Source: Candidatus Peribacteria bacterium (GTDB lineage: Bacteria > Patescibacteriota > Gracilibacteria > Peribacterales > Peribacteraceae). Taken from it: a stretch of 59,641 nucleotides of DNA. Numbering within the stretch: position 1 is the stretch's first letter; each line of letters begins with the position of its first letter. The stretch lies in NCBI GenBank assembly GCA_028286915.1, contig JAQBQQ010000013.1, forward strand, positions 1 to 59,641, written 5' to 3'. The position numbers were made by a program, and so were the translations under genes. Positions 15,801 through 23,385 of this stretch are shown here, in pieces. The notes beneath the pieces were generated by a model. It saw only the letters and a program-made list of their open reading frames with translations. It did not search any database and was not told the DNA's origin.

Positions 15801-16155
15801 GGTGCAGCGCTGTGGATGTATAAAACAGATACACGTACGGGCTGGCCGGGAAAGCCGGGTCGAGTGTAATGCCGAGCAGGCCGCGGTCGCCGCCGTTCCC
15901 AACCGGGAGATTAAGCGCCGGCGTAGCGAGCAGCTGGTTATCTTTGAAGATCACTACTTTCCCCTGTTGCTGTGCAACGAAGATACGGTTATCGGGTGCC
16001 ATGGCAAAGTCCGTCGGCAGGCTGAGGCCGGCCGTAAGAAGTTGCTTTGAAAAGCCGCCGGGTGGTGCGGCATGCGCGGGCGGCGAGATTGAAAAAAGAG
16101 AGGCGCAGAGCAGCGCAATGCCCAAAAGCCTGAAATTGGCTGCAATTGTTGGCAT
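12817..16155 (-). CDS. Secreted glucose/sorbosone dehydrogenase-like protein with PKD and PA14 domains
   Basis: A 1112-residue exported protein. Order: signal peptide (1-29, ending SPPAHA); six-bladed beta-propeller of the soluble glucose/sorbosone dehydrogenase (PQQ-type) family (about 33-360) with GNGGDRGLLGITLDP, YATLGNDGKG and YAMGFRNPWHFNFD; a PKD domain (about 368-450, YAWTFGDGATST, HTYTTKGVYTATL); Ig-like segments (about 455-640); a PA14 domain (about 655-785, DYDFTAVADDGVRVSVDG); an Ig-like domain (about 790-880); then a Pro-rich linker and two beta-sandwich-like repeats to the end. Likely a surface or released protein that binds and perhaps oxidises sugars. There is no C-terminal membrane anchor or sorting motif. 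PQQ synthesis genes are not seen, so catalysis is unproven and a pure binding role is possible. TTATTC ends 9 bases before the ATG. Confidence 0.88.
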   Translation of the reverse strand: MPTIAANFRLLGIALLCASLFSISPPAHAAPPGGFSKQLLTAGLSLPTDFAMAPDNRIFVAQQQGKVVIFKDNQLLATPALNLPVGNGGDRGLLGITLDPAFPASPYVYLFYTSTALHQRVSRFTMSGNTISPASELILLENPATWGGALNAGTVRFGPDGKLYATLGNDGKGLTSQDLSALEGKMIRINKDGTIPPDNPFYDTPGAQKAIYAMGFRNPWHFNFDEQGRPIVGDVGQNLYEKIIRVQAGANYGWPTVEGDCRPNCGGITPPVFVIAHNGQGTSVLGGDTYRGQNFPAQYQHQYFYGDYVQGTIKTVTIDANGNASNFQSFEGQAGALSNIAFGADGCMYTLTIFPGNLFKTCYTQTRSGILTVKAGSDKTSGDLPLTVRFTSTGSNDSLGHALTYAWTFGDGATSTEASPAHTYTTKGVYTATLSVNNDNEMQSANVTVWAGYKPPVISITSPAANAKYVAGDSIHFAGTATDTAGNPLPASAYFWKIIPHHNTHIHTPDEIQGVTAGNYVIPREGEPDPNTWFVFDLVVTDSAGLSTELQVPVYPTVATLGLASNPNGAQLLLDGQPFTTPYQTQSVAGIQRTLSIASPQTISGTSYTFTSWSDGGTASHTFFSPSVNQTYTATLSTGQLPPVVPPACNTPGTNAFTSCYYSGKNFSSLKLARTDGALSFDWGGGSPDPVVPADNFSLKSQGNFTFKAGDYDFTAVADDGVRVSVDGTVIIDKFTDQPATTYNVTKTMTAGSHLVLFEYYEAYGNAVAKLSWAKRDDVLPPPADTTPPVTAITDPADKATVTGASVITASATDASGIASVQFLVDNAPFGPTDTAAPYGIAWDTTLIANGPHTLSAKARDTAGNETTSPPVTVTVNNNIAPPPPPPPTFTSFVVSASMPKNIFQPGDPTTVTTNVAATNAVPNVSIVTKIYSSTGTELLSHVVTTNLVKNQLFSNDWAVTLPAANGKYIVKIGVFSANYSTLYFWKNSAFVFTVGTPPGPPNPGSTYPIHLLFPTANSTISGLQEIRAVIDGLDINTYNIGWRTGNGQFFNLDTEPVTESFKHAWVDFSTWTWRTLNNIYPMDFQVTDLQNTVIGSESINVTVVPPNGTGH

Positions 16156-16425
16156 AAAAATGGGGAATAAAATAATGAAGATGGACCCAACCGTAGACGG
16201 AGCTTCGGCGCTAACTTACGTAATCCCGGGATGACAAATATTCAATATTGATATGTATTGATGAATCACTCGCTATACGACAGTCCCGTTCGGCGGTACT
16301 GCATCCCGCTTATACCGGGGATCGTACTGTAAGCAGAAAGGCGCCTGCGGGCCTTATGGGCTCCGTATAATTCTTTTTACTTGAACAATGGAATGTTTTG
16401 TCTTAGAATGGCCATGTATCACGAC
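16156..16425. other. Intergenic region without a recognised gene
   Basis: No ORF with coding character. It contains TACGTAATCCCGGGATGAC near 16215 and several possible stems between about 16285 and 16370 (such as AAGGC/GCCTT), but no convincing promoter-terminator pair. I see no clear RNA gene. Confidence 0.4.
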
Positions 16426-16469
16426 AAAAAGACCCCCTTGAGGTGCCGTCCTCAAGGGGTGCTTTTTTT
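16426..16469. terminator. Bidirectional terminator
   Basis: Stem CCCCTTGAGG / CCTCAAGGGG with a six-base loop. On the plus strand it is followed by GCTTTTTTT, on the minus strand by CTTTTTG. On the minus strand it ends the NYN gene. Confidence 0.85.
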
Positions 16470-16955
16470 GTACTCCAGTTTTTTGCGATGCGGCTGAACA
16501 AAGGCGATCTTCTCGGCCGCCGCAGGCTTAAGGAGCGCCGAATAGCGTTTCTGGTCCGGAATCAGTAATGTCTTCAGCTTCTTTTTCTCCCGTAAGTATT
16601 TCACCAGTGAGTGGAAATCACCATCGCCACTTACTATGACAGCCTGGTCGTAATGCGGATATTCAATCATGGTGTGCAGCACTAAATCCGCATCGCAGTT
16701 GCCTTTTACTTCCCCTTCTTTATTGGTGAGGATAGGTTTGAAAATAAGAATATAGCCAAAGTTTTGCAGTGCGGTGTATAAATCCGAATTCGTGGGAATG
16801 AATCCCATAAACATGTAGCACTTGTTCACATGGTATTTTTCCTTCAGGTATACACGAAATCGTTTGTAATCCAGCGTCCAGTTAAGACCTTTAATTGCCT
16901 TGTGAAGATTTTGACCGTCGATGAATGCGAAATTGTTTTCCGCTTTTTTGGACAT
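16452..16955 (-). CDS. NYN-domain (LabA/DUF88-type) nuclease
   Basis: A 167-residue PIN-like NYN protein. The first acidic motif is NNFAFIDGQNLHKAIKGL, then a middle region GNCDADLVLHTMIEY with the second acidic pair, and AVIVSGDGDFHSLVKYLREK with the third. These Asp residues form the metal site of a single-strand RNase fold. The length is typical for the family. The start at 16955 (MSKKAENNFAF) is preceded by TATCAT 6 bases upstream; the longer in-frame start at 17027 would precede the promoter. Its RNA target is unknown. Confidence 0.88.
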   Translation of the reverse strand: MSKKAENNFAFIDGQNLHKAIKGLNWTLDYKRFRVYLKEKYHVNKCYMFMGFIPTNSDLYTALQNFGYILIFKPILTNKEGEVKGNCDADLVLHTMIEYPHYDQAVIVSGDGDFHSLVKYLREKKKLKTLLIPDQKRYSALLKPAAAEKIAFVQPHRKKLEYKKSTP

Positions 16956-16961
16956 ATGAGG

Positions 16962-16967
16962 ATGATA
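16962..16967 (-). promoter_or_regulatory. -10 element of the NYN gene
   Basis: TATCAT on the minus strand, 6 bases before the ATG. A small inverted repeat (ATGGGATA ggc ATATCCCAT) lies just upstream at about 16980-17000. Confidence 0.55.
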
Positions 16968-17071
16968 GCAGGAAAAAACAATGGGATAGGCATATCCCAT
17001 AATATATACCCTTAATACCGTATACACTCCGGGAGATTGGCTTAAAAGAGCATAGTCTGCGCCTATTACAG

Positions 17072-17605
17072 TTACGCCAACACCACCACCTGCCGTCCCT
17101 CCTGTGGCAGGCCGCCTTTCAGTTTGAATTCTTTCATCATAGACGCATCATTGGCGCCGAGTGCCTTGAACATGGGGTCTTCGGGGTCGCCTTCTTCGCC
17201 CGGTACGAGTACCAGAATGCGCGGATCAAACTCATCAACCAGCTTTTGAATCAGTTTTATATCGCCGGTTGGCATAACGAGCACATCAATATTTCCAGCC
17301 GTCTCCATTTGCGCATCACTCCACTGCTGCAGTGGAGAAGATATAAAACACAGGCGGACATCATCCATAATGGCCACAAAAGACACCTGCTGGCCGTCGC
17401 GGTGGGCAATACCCTTTAGGCTGACGCTGCCGATATTGTATTCACCGGGCCAGGAAATAGTATTGGCGGTTGGCTCTTCCTCGGGCACGGATAGCAGCAC
17501 TTGCGTGCTCTGGCTGGCGCCTTCCGAAGATTTTGGGTACACAATGAATGTCTTGTCCGGGCCGGTTACCTTTATACCGCTGGTGAGGGAAGAGAAAGTG
17601 ATCAT
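17072..17605 (-). CDS. Beta-lactamase-fold (UlaG-like) protein lacking metal ligands
   Basis: A 177-residue protein resembling the short beta-lactamase-superfamily proteins of the UlaG group found in CPR genomes: it starts with a strand (ITFSSLTSGIKVTG), has the WPGEYNIGSVSLKGIAH segment in place of the metal motif, and ends with DIKLIQKLVDEFDPRILVLVPG. The HxHxDH zinc motif is absent, so hydrolase activity is doubtful; a structural or binding role is more likely. A minus-strand TACCAT box (17615-17620) ends 9 bases before the ATG. The fold call is from pattern only. Confidence 0.6.
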   Translation of the reverse strand: MITFSSLTSGIKVTGPDKTFIVYPKSSEGASQSTQVLLSVPEEEPTANTISWPGEYNIGSVSLKGIAHRDGQQVSFVAIMDDVRLCFISSPLQQWSDAQMETAGNIDVLVMPTGDIKLIQKLVDEFDPRILVLVPGEEGDPEDPMFKALGANDASMMKEFKLKGGLPQEGRQVVVLA

Positions 17606-17720
17606 AGGGGAAGTATGGTACTGGAGAATCGGGTTGGTGGAAAGCTTTGATAGGGAAGCTGGCAGTCGAAAGTATGTCTCTCTTCCGGCTTAAAGCTGAC
17701 AGCTCACGGCTAATGATCGG

Positions 17721-18986
17721 CTATTTTTCCGTTCGTACAATATTCGCGCCCAGTGCGCGTAGTTTTTCATCAAGTTTATCGTAGCCGCGCTCTATGTAGC
17801 GGACATCGGTAATGGTTGTTTCGCCTTCGGCACAGAGTGCGGCCAGCACCATGGCGCAGCCGGCGCGGATATCGTTGCTGGCGACAATGCGGCCTTTTAG
17901 CGGAGTCGGCCCGATAATGAGTGCCTGGTGGCTGTTGAGAATCTCCACATGGGCGCCCATTTTTTCCAGTTCATAGAGGTACGCCAGTCTTCCTTCGAAG
18001 AGCCTTTCAAACATGCGCGAAACGCCGTGTGCCTGTGTCATGGCGACACCAATAGGTGCCTGCAAATCGGTCGGGAAGCCCGGGAAAATATTCGTGCGTA
18101 CATTCATGGCCTGCAGTGACGACAGTTCGCCATCCACAGACAGTGTTCCTTCTTTGGAATCCAGTGTGCAGACGCAGCCGGCTTTCTGCAGCGTATACAG
18201 AAAAGTGAGTAGATCATCGGTTGGGAATTCATGGATGCGAATGTTGCTGTGCGTCACCAGCCCGGCCAGTACGAATGCACCGGCCTCCAGATAGTCCGAT
18301 ACGACCCGGTGTTTTACGGCCTTCAGCAGCGGTTTCCCCGTTACACGTACCGTGTGGTTACCCACGCCGTCTACCGTCACGCCGGCTTTCTGCAAAAATT
18401 TCTGCAGGTCCTGTACATGCGGTTCGCCCGCAGCCAGGTCAATGCGTGTTTCGCCCGGCAGAAGCGATGCAGCCATGAGAACATTTTCGGTAGCCGTGAC
18501 GGAGAATTCCGGCAGCACCACGTGCGCGGCATGCAGTGTTCCCTGCAGGTGCAGCACTTCATCGGTGCTCATATCTTCGGCGCCCATTTGCTCAAAAGCT
18601 TCTATGTGCGGTCCCACCGGACGTTTGCCAAGCACGCAGCCGCCGGGGTAGCTCATTTCCACCACGCCAAAGCGCGCCAGAAGTGGCCCCAAAAGCACGA
18701 TAGACCCGCGCAACTTGGATACATATTCGGCAGGAATAGGCTGATTCTTCACTTTATCGGTATTTATTCGGACAGTATTTCCCTCGAAACTCACATCGGC
18801 ACCCAGAAATGCCAGAATGCGCACCATCATTTCGGTATCGCTTAAGCGCGGCACATTGTCCAGGACGGTATCGCCCTGTACCAACAGTGTGGCAGCCAAA
18901 AGCGGCAAAGCTGCATTTTTGGAACCACTGATGGTTACGTCGCCTTTGAGGGGAGTACCCCCCCGGACCAGGTAGCTAATATCCAT
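17721..18986 (-). CDS. murA: UDP-N-acetylglucosamine 1-carboxyvinyltransferase
   Basis: A 421-residue EPSP-synthase-fold enzyme that adds enolpyruvate from PEP to UDP-GlcNAc, the first committed step of peptidoglycan synthesis in the cytoplasm. The start LKGDVTISGSKNAALPLLAA includes the conserved Lys-Asn pair, and the active-site loop PGGCVLGKRPVGPHI carries the catalytic Cys, so fosfomycin sensitivity is expected. The C-terminal part DIRAGCAMVLAALCAEGET is also typical. TACACT (18995-19000, minus) ends 8 bases before the ATG. The next gene on this strand, lspA, is about 100 bases upstream. Confidence 0.96.
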   Translation of the reverse strand: MDISYLVRGGTPLKGDVTISGSKNAALPLLAATLLVQGDTVLDNVPRLSDTEMMVRILAFLGADVSFEGNTVRINTDKVKNQPIPAEYVSKLRGSIVLLGPLLARFGVVEMSYPGGCVLGKRPVGPHIEAFEQMGAEDMSTDEVLHLQGTLHAAHVVLPEFSVTATENVLMAASLLPGETRIDLAAGEPHVQDLQKFLQKAGVTVDGVGNHTVRVTGKPLLKAVKHRVVSDYLEAGAFVLAGLVTHSNIRIHEFPTDDLLTFLYTLQKAGCVCTLDSKEGTLSVDGELSSLQAMNVRTNIFPGFPTDLQAPIGVAMTQAHGVSRMFERLFEGRLAYLYELEKMGAHVEILNSHQALIIGPTPLKGRIVASNDIRAGCAMVLAALCAEGETTITDVRYIERGYDKLDEKLRALGANIVRTEK

Positions 18987-18994
18987 AGGCGGGG

Positions 18995-19000
18995 AGTGTA
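18995..19000 (-). promoter_or_regulatory. -10 element of murA
   Basis: TACACT on the minus strand, 8 bases before the ATG. Confidence 0.55.
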
Positions 19001-19040
19001 GCAGAGTGGGACGGAAGGAAAATGAAATGTTGGCGGATTG

Positions 19041-19110
19041 TGCGCTTTGAATTTAGAGCCTTGAATTTGGGCGGCAATCCTGGTGACCATGAGTCAAAAC
19101 TTACTATTCA
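19041..19110. repeat. Low-complexity CAAGACTC-type repeat, locus B
   Basis: Between lspA and murA: TTGAATTT runs and GAGTCAAAACTTACTATTCA then AGACTC. Same character as the loci at 10690, 27046 and 38813. Confidence 0.45.
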
Positions 19111-19553
19111 AGACTCTTTGATGTGTGTGTATAAAAATGGACAGAGAATATCTCGATTAACAGCACGACGACTCCCACCGTAATACAGCTATCCGCCATA
19201 TTGAAAATGTAAAAACTTCCCACCTGGAAAAAATCAGTCACCGAGCCATCGGGCAGACGATCTGCAATATTACCCAGTGCGCCGCCGATAATGAGCCCGA
19301 AGCCGATCTGCTGCCAGTGTGTTTTGGCTGATCGTACCGCCGCCACGGTGAGGGCGATAACAGCCGCGCCAATCAGAAGCGTCTGGATAATGGGAGGCAT
19401 GTTGATGCCAAAGGCAATGCCAGGGTTTTGTGTGCGGACAATACCGGCAAACGAGCCTAGAACCGGAATCCGGTCGGACACAAATGTGTCAACTGCCAGG
19501 GCGCTAAAAACACTCATGCAGAAGCTGACGATGGCGGTAGCCCAGAGACGCAT
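19104..19553 (-). CDS. lspA: Lipoprotein signal peptidase (signal peptidase II)
   Basis: A protein of about 149 residues with four membrane segments. The two catalytic Asp motifs are visible: GGALGNIADRLPDG and FNMADSCITVG. It cuts prolipoprotein signals before the lipobox Cys; substrates in this window include the lipoproteins at 23386 and 48199. The start is uncertain: 19553 (MRLWATAIVSFCM) gives a standard first helix, while in-frame ATGs at 19592 and 19595 would add about 14 residues. The gene is divergent from ftsW. Confidence 0.87.
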   Translation of the reverse strand: MRLWATAIVSFCMSVFSALAVDTFVSDRIPVLGSFAGIVRTQNPGIAFGINMPPIIQTLLIGAAVIALTVAAVRSAKTHWQQIGFGLIIGGALGNIADRLPDGSVTDFFQVGSFYIFNMADSCITVGVVVLLIEIFSVHFYTHTSKSLE

Positions 19554-19643
19554 GATGCAATGGAAAATGAATGCTGCCCGCACATAGTCCATCATTATTT
19601 CGAAATTCTCAATTAACAATTATCAATTTTCAATTCCGTCCGT

Positions 19644-19649
19644 TATGAT
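19644..19649 (+). promoter_or_regulatory. -10 element of ftsW
   Basis: TATGAT, 9 bases before the ATG at 19659. Confidence 0.55.
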
Positions 19650-19658
19650 CTCCGCCTC

Positions 19659-20852
19659 ATGGCCCGCTCTGTCGACATACGCCGCGTGGATCTTCTGTTG
19701 CTCGGCATCACCGTTGTGCTGACGCTTTTTGGTTTGGCGATGATTGCCAGCGTGAGCGTGTTTGAAAGTTACCAGCTTACGGCGCGCCTGTACGGCAAGC
19801 CATACAACTCGTTCTTTTTATGGAAAAGTTTCCTGCATATGATTTTCGGGTTTGTGAGCATGGGTGTAACGGCCATTATTCCGTATCACTTCTGGGAGCG
19901 GCATGCGCGCCTTATTTTCTTTGTCACGCTCTTCATGGTGCTCGGCGTTTTTATTCCGGGTATTGCCGCCAACTGGGGAACGTCCCACAGCTGGGTGAGA
20001 ATCGGGCCGTTTTCCATGCAGCCCGCTGAGTTTTTGAAAATATCATTTATCTTTTACCTCTCAGTCTGGCTCCAGAAGCGCGAACAGCTCATTGGAACAT
20101 TTAAGGAAGGTTTTCTGCCATTTGTGACCGTGCTGCTTATTTCCACTTTCTTCGTCGCCATTCAGCCGGATCTGGGGTCTTTCCTGGTGATCTCCAGTAT
20201 TGCCTGCGTGATGTTTTTTATTGCCGGCGGGAATCCGTTTCAGTTGTTGCTCGGCGGCGCGCTGTCGGCCGTGGTCGGCTTGCCGATTATTTTGCAAAAA
20301 GAGTACGTGCGCGCGCGCTTTACGGCATTCCTGTTCCCGAATGACCCTACCATTGCCGAAGGTATCGGTTTTCAGATCAAGCAGGCGCTTATAGCCATTG
20401 GCAGCGGCGGATTTTTTGGTGTCGGCTACGGTAAGTCCATTCAGAAGTTCGGTTACCTGCCGGAAGTGCAGGCGGACATGATCTTCTCGGCCATGGCGGA
20501 AGAGCTCGGTTTCATGCGTCTGCTGATTGTCCTTCTGATGTACGGCATTCTGGTCGTACGCGGCTACCGTATTGCGCGCCATGCGCCGGATCGTTTCGGG
20601 TTCCTGGTAGCGTCCGGTATTACTACATGGATCGCCATGCAGACGGTCATTAATATTTCGGTGAATATCGGCCTGTTTCCCATTACCGGTCTTACGTTGC
20701 CGTTCATTAGTTCCGGCGGTACATCGCTACTTACCGTTCTGGCGGCCGTTGGTATTCTGCTGAATATTTCCATGCACTCCACAGAAGAAGCCACGCTCGC
20801 CCGAAGAACCAAGCGGCCGGAGCAATCGTTGTTTAAGGGGCTTTTTTCATAA
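19659..20852 (+). CDS. ftsW: FtsW/RodA/SpoVE (SEDS) glycosyltransferase
   Basis: A 397-residue polytopic SEDS protein with about ten membrane segments. Signature parts: SWVRIGPFSMQPAEFLKISF, IQPDLGSFLVISSIA (the Asp essential for polymerase activity), FLFPNDPTIAEGIGFQIKQA and GLTLPFISSGGTSLL. SEDS proteins polymerise lipid II into glycan strands with a partner class B PBP. The gene is followed by murG, which suggests FtsW rather than RodA. No PBP partner is seen in the window. A TATGAT box sets the start. Confidence 0.92.
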   Translation: MARSVDIRRVDLLLLGITVVLTLFGLAMIASVSVFESYQLTARLYGKPYNSFFLWKSFLHMIFGFVSMGVTAIIPYHFWERHARLIFFVTLFMVLGVFIPGIAANWGTSHSWVRIGPFSMQPAEFLKISFIFYLSVWLQKREQLIGTFKEGFLPFVTVLLISTFFVAIQPDLGSFLVISSIACVMFFIAGGNPFQLLLGGALSAVVGLPIILQKEYVRARFTAFLFPNDPTIAEGIGFQIKQALIAIGSGGFFGVGYGKSIQKFGYLPEVQADMIFSAMAEELGFMRLLIVLLMYGILVVRGYRIARHAPDRFGFLVASGITTWIAMQTVINISVNIGLFPITGLTLPFISSGGTSLLTVLAAVGILLNISMHSTEEATLARRTKRPEQSLFKGLFS

Positions 20853-20854
20853 AA

Positions 20855-20935
20855 TTCCAAATTCCAAAATATAGGTAGGAAATTGTAGAATTGGTTATTG
20901 TTTAGAGCTTGGAATTTAGTGCTTGGAATTTTTAC
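20855..20935. repeat. Low-complexity AATTCCAA-type stretch
   Basis: A/T-rich direct and inverted variants of AAATTCCAA and TTGGAATTT between ftsW and murG. A related A/T-rich run lies at 19600-19640 before ftsW. Confidence 0.4.
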
Positions 20936-20967
20936 TCGTTTCCCGTGCAGTTTTGGTCTGCACCCAT

Positions 20968-20973
20968 TACACT
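20968..20973 (+). promoter_or_regulatory. -10 element of murG
   Basis: TACACT, 7 bases before the ATG at 20981. It excludes the in-frame start at 20909. Confidence 0.55.
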
Positions 20974-20980
20974 CCACTCC

Positions 20981-22075
20981 ATGCGCATCCTGTTTGCCGG
21001 CGGCGGTTCCATCGGCCATATTGCGCCGAGCGTGGCAGTGTTCCGCGAAGTGCAGCGTCTGGACCCCGGTGCCAAAGGGCATTTTATTTGTTCCACGTCG
21101 CGTGAGGATGCGGCTTTTTTGGAGAAAGAAAAACTGCCTTATTCCCAGATTGTACGTCCGCGGGTGTCGGTGCGTCTGCCGTATCAGTTATGGAAAGCTG
21201 CCAAAGCAACGCGGGAGATTCTGGCCACTTTCCGTCCGCAGGTAATTTTTACCAAAGGCGGCAGTCTTACCGTCCCGGTCGCGCGCGAAGCGGCCAAGCT
21301 TGGCATTCCCATTGTGCTGCACGAATCGGACGCTGTCTCGGGCCGGGCAAACCGTATTATCAGTGCGTCGGCGCAGGTTATCTGCACCGGTTTTCCGCCG
21401 CAGGATAACGACAGTGCATTCGGCTTGCGTAAGCGCGGTTCCGCCAATGCCGAACGTGTTATGTACACCGGCAATCCGGTACGCCCGGAGGTGACAGCCG
21501 GCTCTGCGGAAAAAGCCTACAGGCTCACCGGCTTCAATGGCCGCCGGCCGGTACTGCTTGTCTATGGCGGCAGCCAGGGCGCACAGGCGTTGAACCAGAT
21601 TGTGTGGGACAAGCTGGATGATCTTCTGGAACTTTGCGATATTATTCACATTACCGGCCGCGGCAAAGAAGGTGAAAAGCGTGAGCTGGCCGGCTACTAC
21701 CCGCGCGCATTTGCCCATGATGATCTGCCGCATTTTTACGCCATTGCAGACCTGGCTATCAGCCGGGCAGGCGCGGGTTCCATTAGTGAGTTGGCAACGT
21801 GCGGTATTCCGTCCATTCTGGTTCCACTGCGCGGCGTGGCACATGATCATCAAATGATAAATGCCACGGTTGCCGCAAAGACCGGCGGGTTTTTGGTAGC
21901 GGATCAGAAAGAACTCAAAAAAAGTATTGTATCCATGGTTCGTGATCTGTTTCAGTACCCGCATCGCCGTGAGGAAATGTCGCACCTTATTCGTCGTCTG
22001 GCCGTGCCGGATGCCGCCACGCACATTGCACAAATACTGCTCGATCTGGCGCAACGCAATACTCGTTCACTGTAA
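20981..22075 (+). CDS. murG: UDP-GlcNAc:lipid I N-acetylglucosaminyltransferase
   Basis: A 364-residue GT-B enzyme that makes lipid II on the inner face of the membrane. The N-terminal lipid-I binding loop reads MRILFAGGGSIGHIAPSVAV, one of the G-loops. The third G-loop is LLVYGGSQGAQALNQIVW. The donor site has SRAGAGSISELATCGIPSIL and VPLRGVAHDHQMINA (usually ...ADNHQ..NA). The start at 20981 fits both the family start and the -10 box. It probably works with FtsW encoded just upstream. Confidence 0.95.
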   Translation: MRILFAGGGSIGHIAPSVAVFREVQRLDPGAKGHFICSTSREDAAFLEKEKLPYSQIVRPRVSVRLPYQLWKAAKATREILATFRPQVIFTKGGSLTVPVAREAAKLGIPIVLHESDAVSGRANRIISASAQVICTGFPPQDNDSAFGLRKRGSANAERVMYTGNPVRPEVTAGSAEKAYRLTGFNGRRPVLLVYGGSQGAQALNQIVWDKLDDLLELCDIIHITGRGKEGEKRELAGYYPRAFAHDDLPHFYAIADLAISRAGAGSISELATCGIPSILVPLRGVAHDHQMINATVAAKTGGFLVADQKELKKSIVSMVRDLFQYPHRREEMSHLIRRLAVPDAATHIAQILLDLAQRNTRSL

Positions 22076-22091
22076 TTTTCCGTTTTCCCTT

Positions 22092-22742
22092 ATGAAGTTT
22101 TTTGTATCACTCGCTCTCGCTTTTGTTTCTTTTCTCTTTCCTTTCATGACGTCCGCCGCATCAAAGTCAGATATCCCGGCCAATCTTTCCGGAAAGCATA
22201 CTGTCATTCTTAAAACTACCATGGGCGATATTACGTTGGAACTCAATGCCGATACGGCTCCCAAAACCGTGACAAACTTTGTCACGCTCGCCGGCCGCGG
22301 TTATTACGACGGCGTTATTTTTCACCGCGTCATTCCCGGCTTCATGATTCAGGGCGGCGACCCGGACGGCACCGGCCGCGGCGGCGAAAGTATTTTCGGT
22401 TCCACGTTCGCAGATGAGCTGGGCAAAGATTTATCCATGAAGCGCGGCACGCTGGCCATGGCCAACCGCGGGCCGGACACCAATGGCAGCCAGTTCTTCA
22501 TTCTGCAGGCAGATAGCTACCAGGGCCCCTACACGCAGTTCGGCACCGTAACCAAAGGCATGGATGTCGTGGATGCCATTTCCGCCGTGGATCGTGATGG
22601 CAACGACAAGCCACTCAAGCCCGTCAGTTTTACGGCAACGGTTGCCGGTGCTCCCAAAAAACTGGGTGATCTCCGCAAGGAAATTGTCATGAAACGAAAA
22701 GCTGCGGCAAAGGTTCGTATCCTCAAGCGGAGTCAGAAGTAA
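22092..22742 (+). CDS. Secreted cyclophilin-type peptidyl-prolyl isomerase
   Basis: A 216-residue protein: signal peptide MKFFVSLALAFVSFLFPFMTSAAS, then a compact bacterial cyclophilin domain (about 38-190) with FHRVIPGFMIQGGDPDGTGR (catalytic Arg in the FHRVI part), MANRGPDTNGSQFFI and YTQFGTVTKGMDVVDAI. It speeds prolyl isomerisation of exported proteins. The C-terminal 25 residues are Lys/Arg-rich. It has a paralogue 0.6 kb downstream (23386), which carries an insertion. A longer upstream in-frame start inside murG is rejected because of the signal peptide. Confidence 0.93.
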   Translation: MKFFVSLALAFVSFLFPFMTSAASKSDIPANLSGKHTVILKTTMGDITLELNADTAPKTVTNFVTLAGRGYYDGVIFHRVIPGFMIQGGDPDGTGRGGESIFGSTFADELGKDLSMKRGTLAMANRGPDTNGSQFFILQADSYQGPYTQFGTVTKGMDVVDAISAVDRDGNDKPLKPVSFTATVAGAPKKLGDLRKEIVMKRKAAAKVRILKRSQK

Positions 22743-22769
22743 ATCGTGCGGATAGTTAATTTCCTCAAA

Positions 22770-22812
22770 GATAACCGCTTCTATCGTTAACCGGATTTAA
22801 ACCCCGGTTAGC
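22770..22812 (+). terminator. Possible weak hairpin terminator
   Basis: TAACCGG and CCGGTTA arms separated by about ten bases, after the cyclophilin gene. There is no proper T-run, so it is weak evidence. Confidence 0.3.
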
Positions 22813-22852
22813 GACAGAAAAGGCAGTCGGAAATTATGCAGATGGAATGCTT

Positions 22853-23266
22853 TTATATAAGTATCTCTTCTACGAAAGGAAGAAGATCATCCTGATGAAA
22901 ACCCAACTTGATCTGTTGAATTTCTTTCAGGTTCATCCATTGCATGGCTGCTCCTTCGTGCAGGACGGGCTTCGCTTCTGGGACGGTGCATAACCATACC
23001 CAATTCCTGGCTCCCAATCGCTTCAATAACAGTTTGCAGTCTTCTTCGCGCACATTTACATCAAACTCTTCTTTGATTTCACGAATAACAGTGTGAATAT
23101 ATTCTTCGCCTTCGTCGCAGCGACCTCCGGGAAAACACCACTGATTTGGAAACCTTTTATCTTGAGCGTCTCGTAGTTGCATCAGTATCTTTTTTTCTTT
23201 TACCAACAGAAAAATGACTCCTCTCGGCGAAGAAAGTGGATCAGTCTTATTTTTTCGTACCGGCAT
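22853..23266 (-). CDS. Nudix hydrolase
   Basis: A 137-residue Nudix protein. The Nudix box runs from GGRCDEGEEYIHT to VIREIKEEFDV and keeps the REIKEE metal ligands. The N-terminal RGVIFLLVKEKKILMQLRD and the motif FPNQWCFPGGRC suggest a MutT-like or general nucleotide-sugar pyrophosphatase. It probably cleans up damaged or excess nucleoside diphosphate derivatives; the substrate cannot be told. TAGAAT (23273-23278, minus) ends 6 bases before the ATG, a clear leaderless start. Confidence 0.88.
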   Translation of the reverse strand: MPVRKNKTDPLSSPRGVIFLLVKEKKILMQLRDAQDKRFPNQWCFPGGRCDEGEEYIHTVIREIKEEFDVNVREEDCKLLLKRLGARNWVWLCTVPEAKPVLHEGAAMQWMNLKEIQQIKLGFHQDDLLPFVEEILI

Positions 23267-23272
23267 ATGTTC

Positions 23273-23278
23273 ATTCTA
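23273..23278 (-). promoter_or_regulatory. -10 element of the Nudix gene
   Basis: TAGAAT on the minus strand, 6 bases before the ATG. Confidence 0.55.
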
Positions 23279-23385
23279 ACAGAAATGAACAGCGAACTAT
23301 TTGAAAAATTATTACTTCGACGTATGTGTAAAACATTGCCCTGTCACTTGCGAACCTGCCGCCTCCCGATTACCCTACTTTCACT

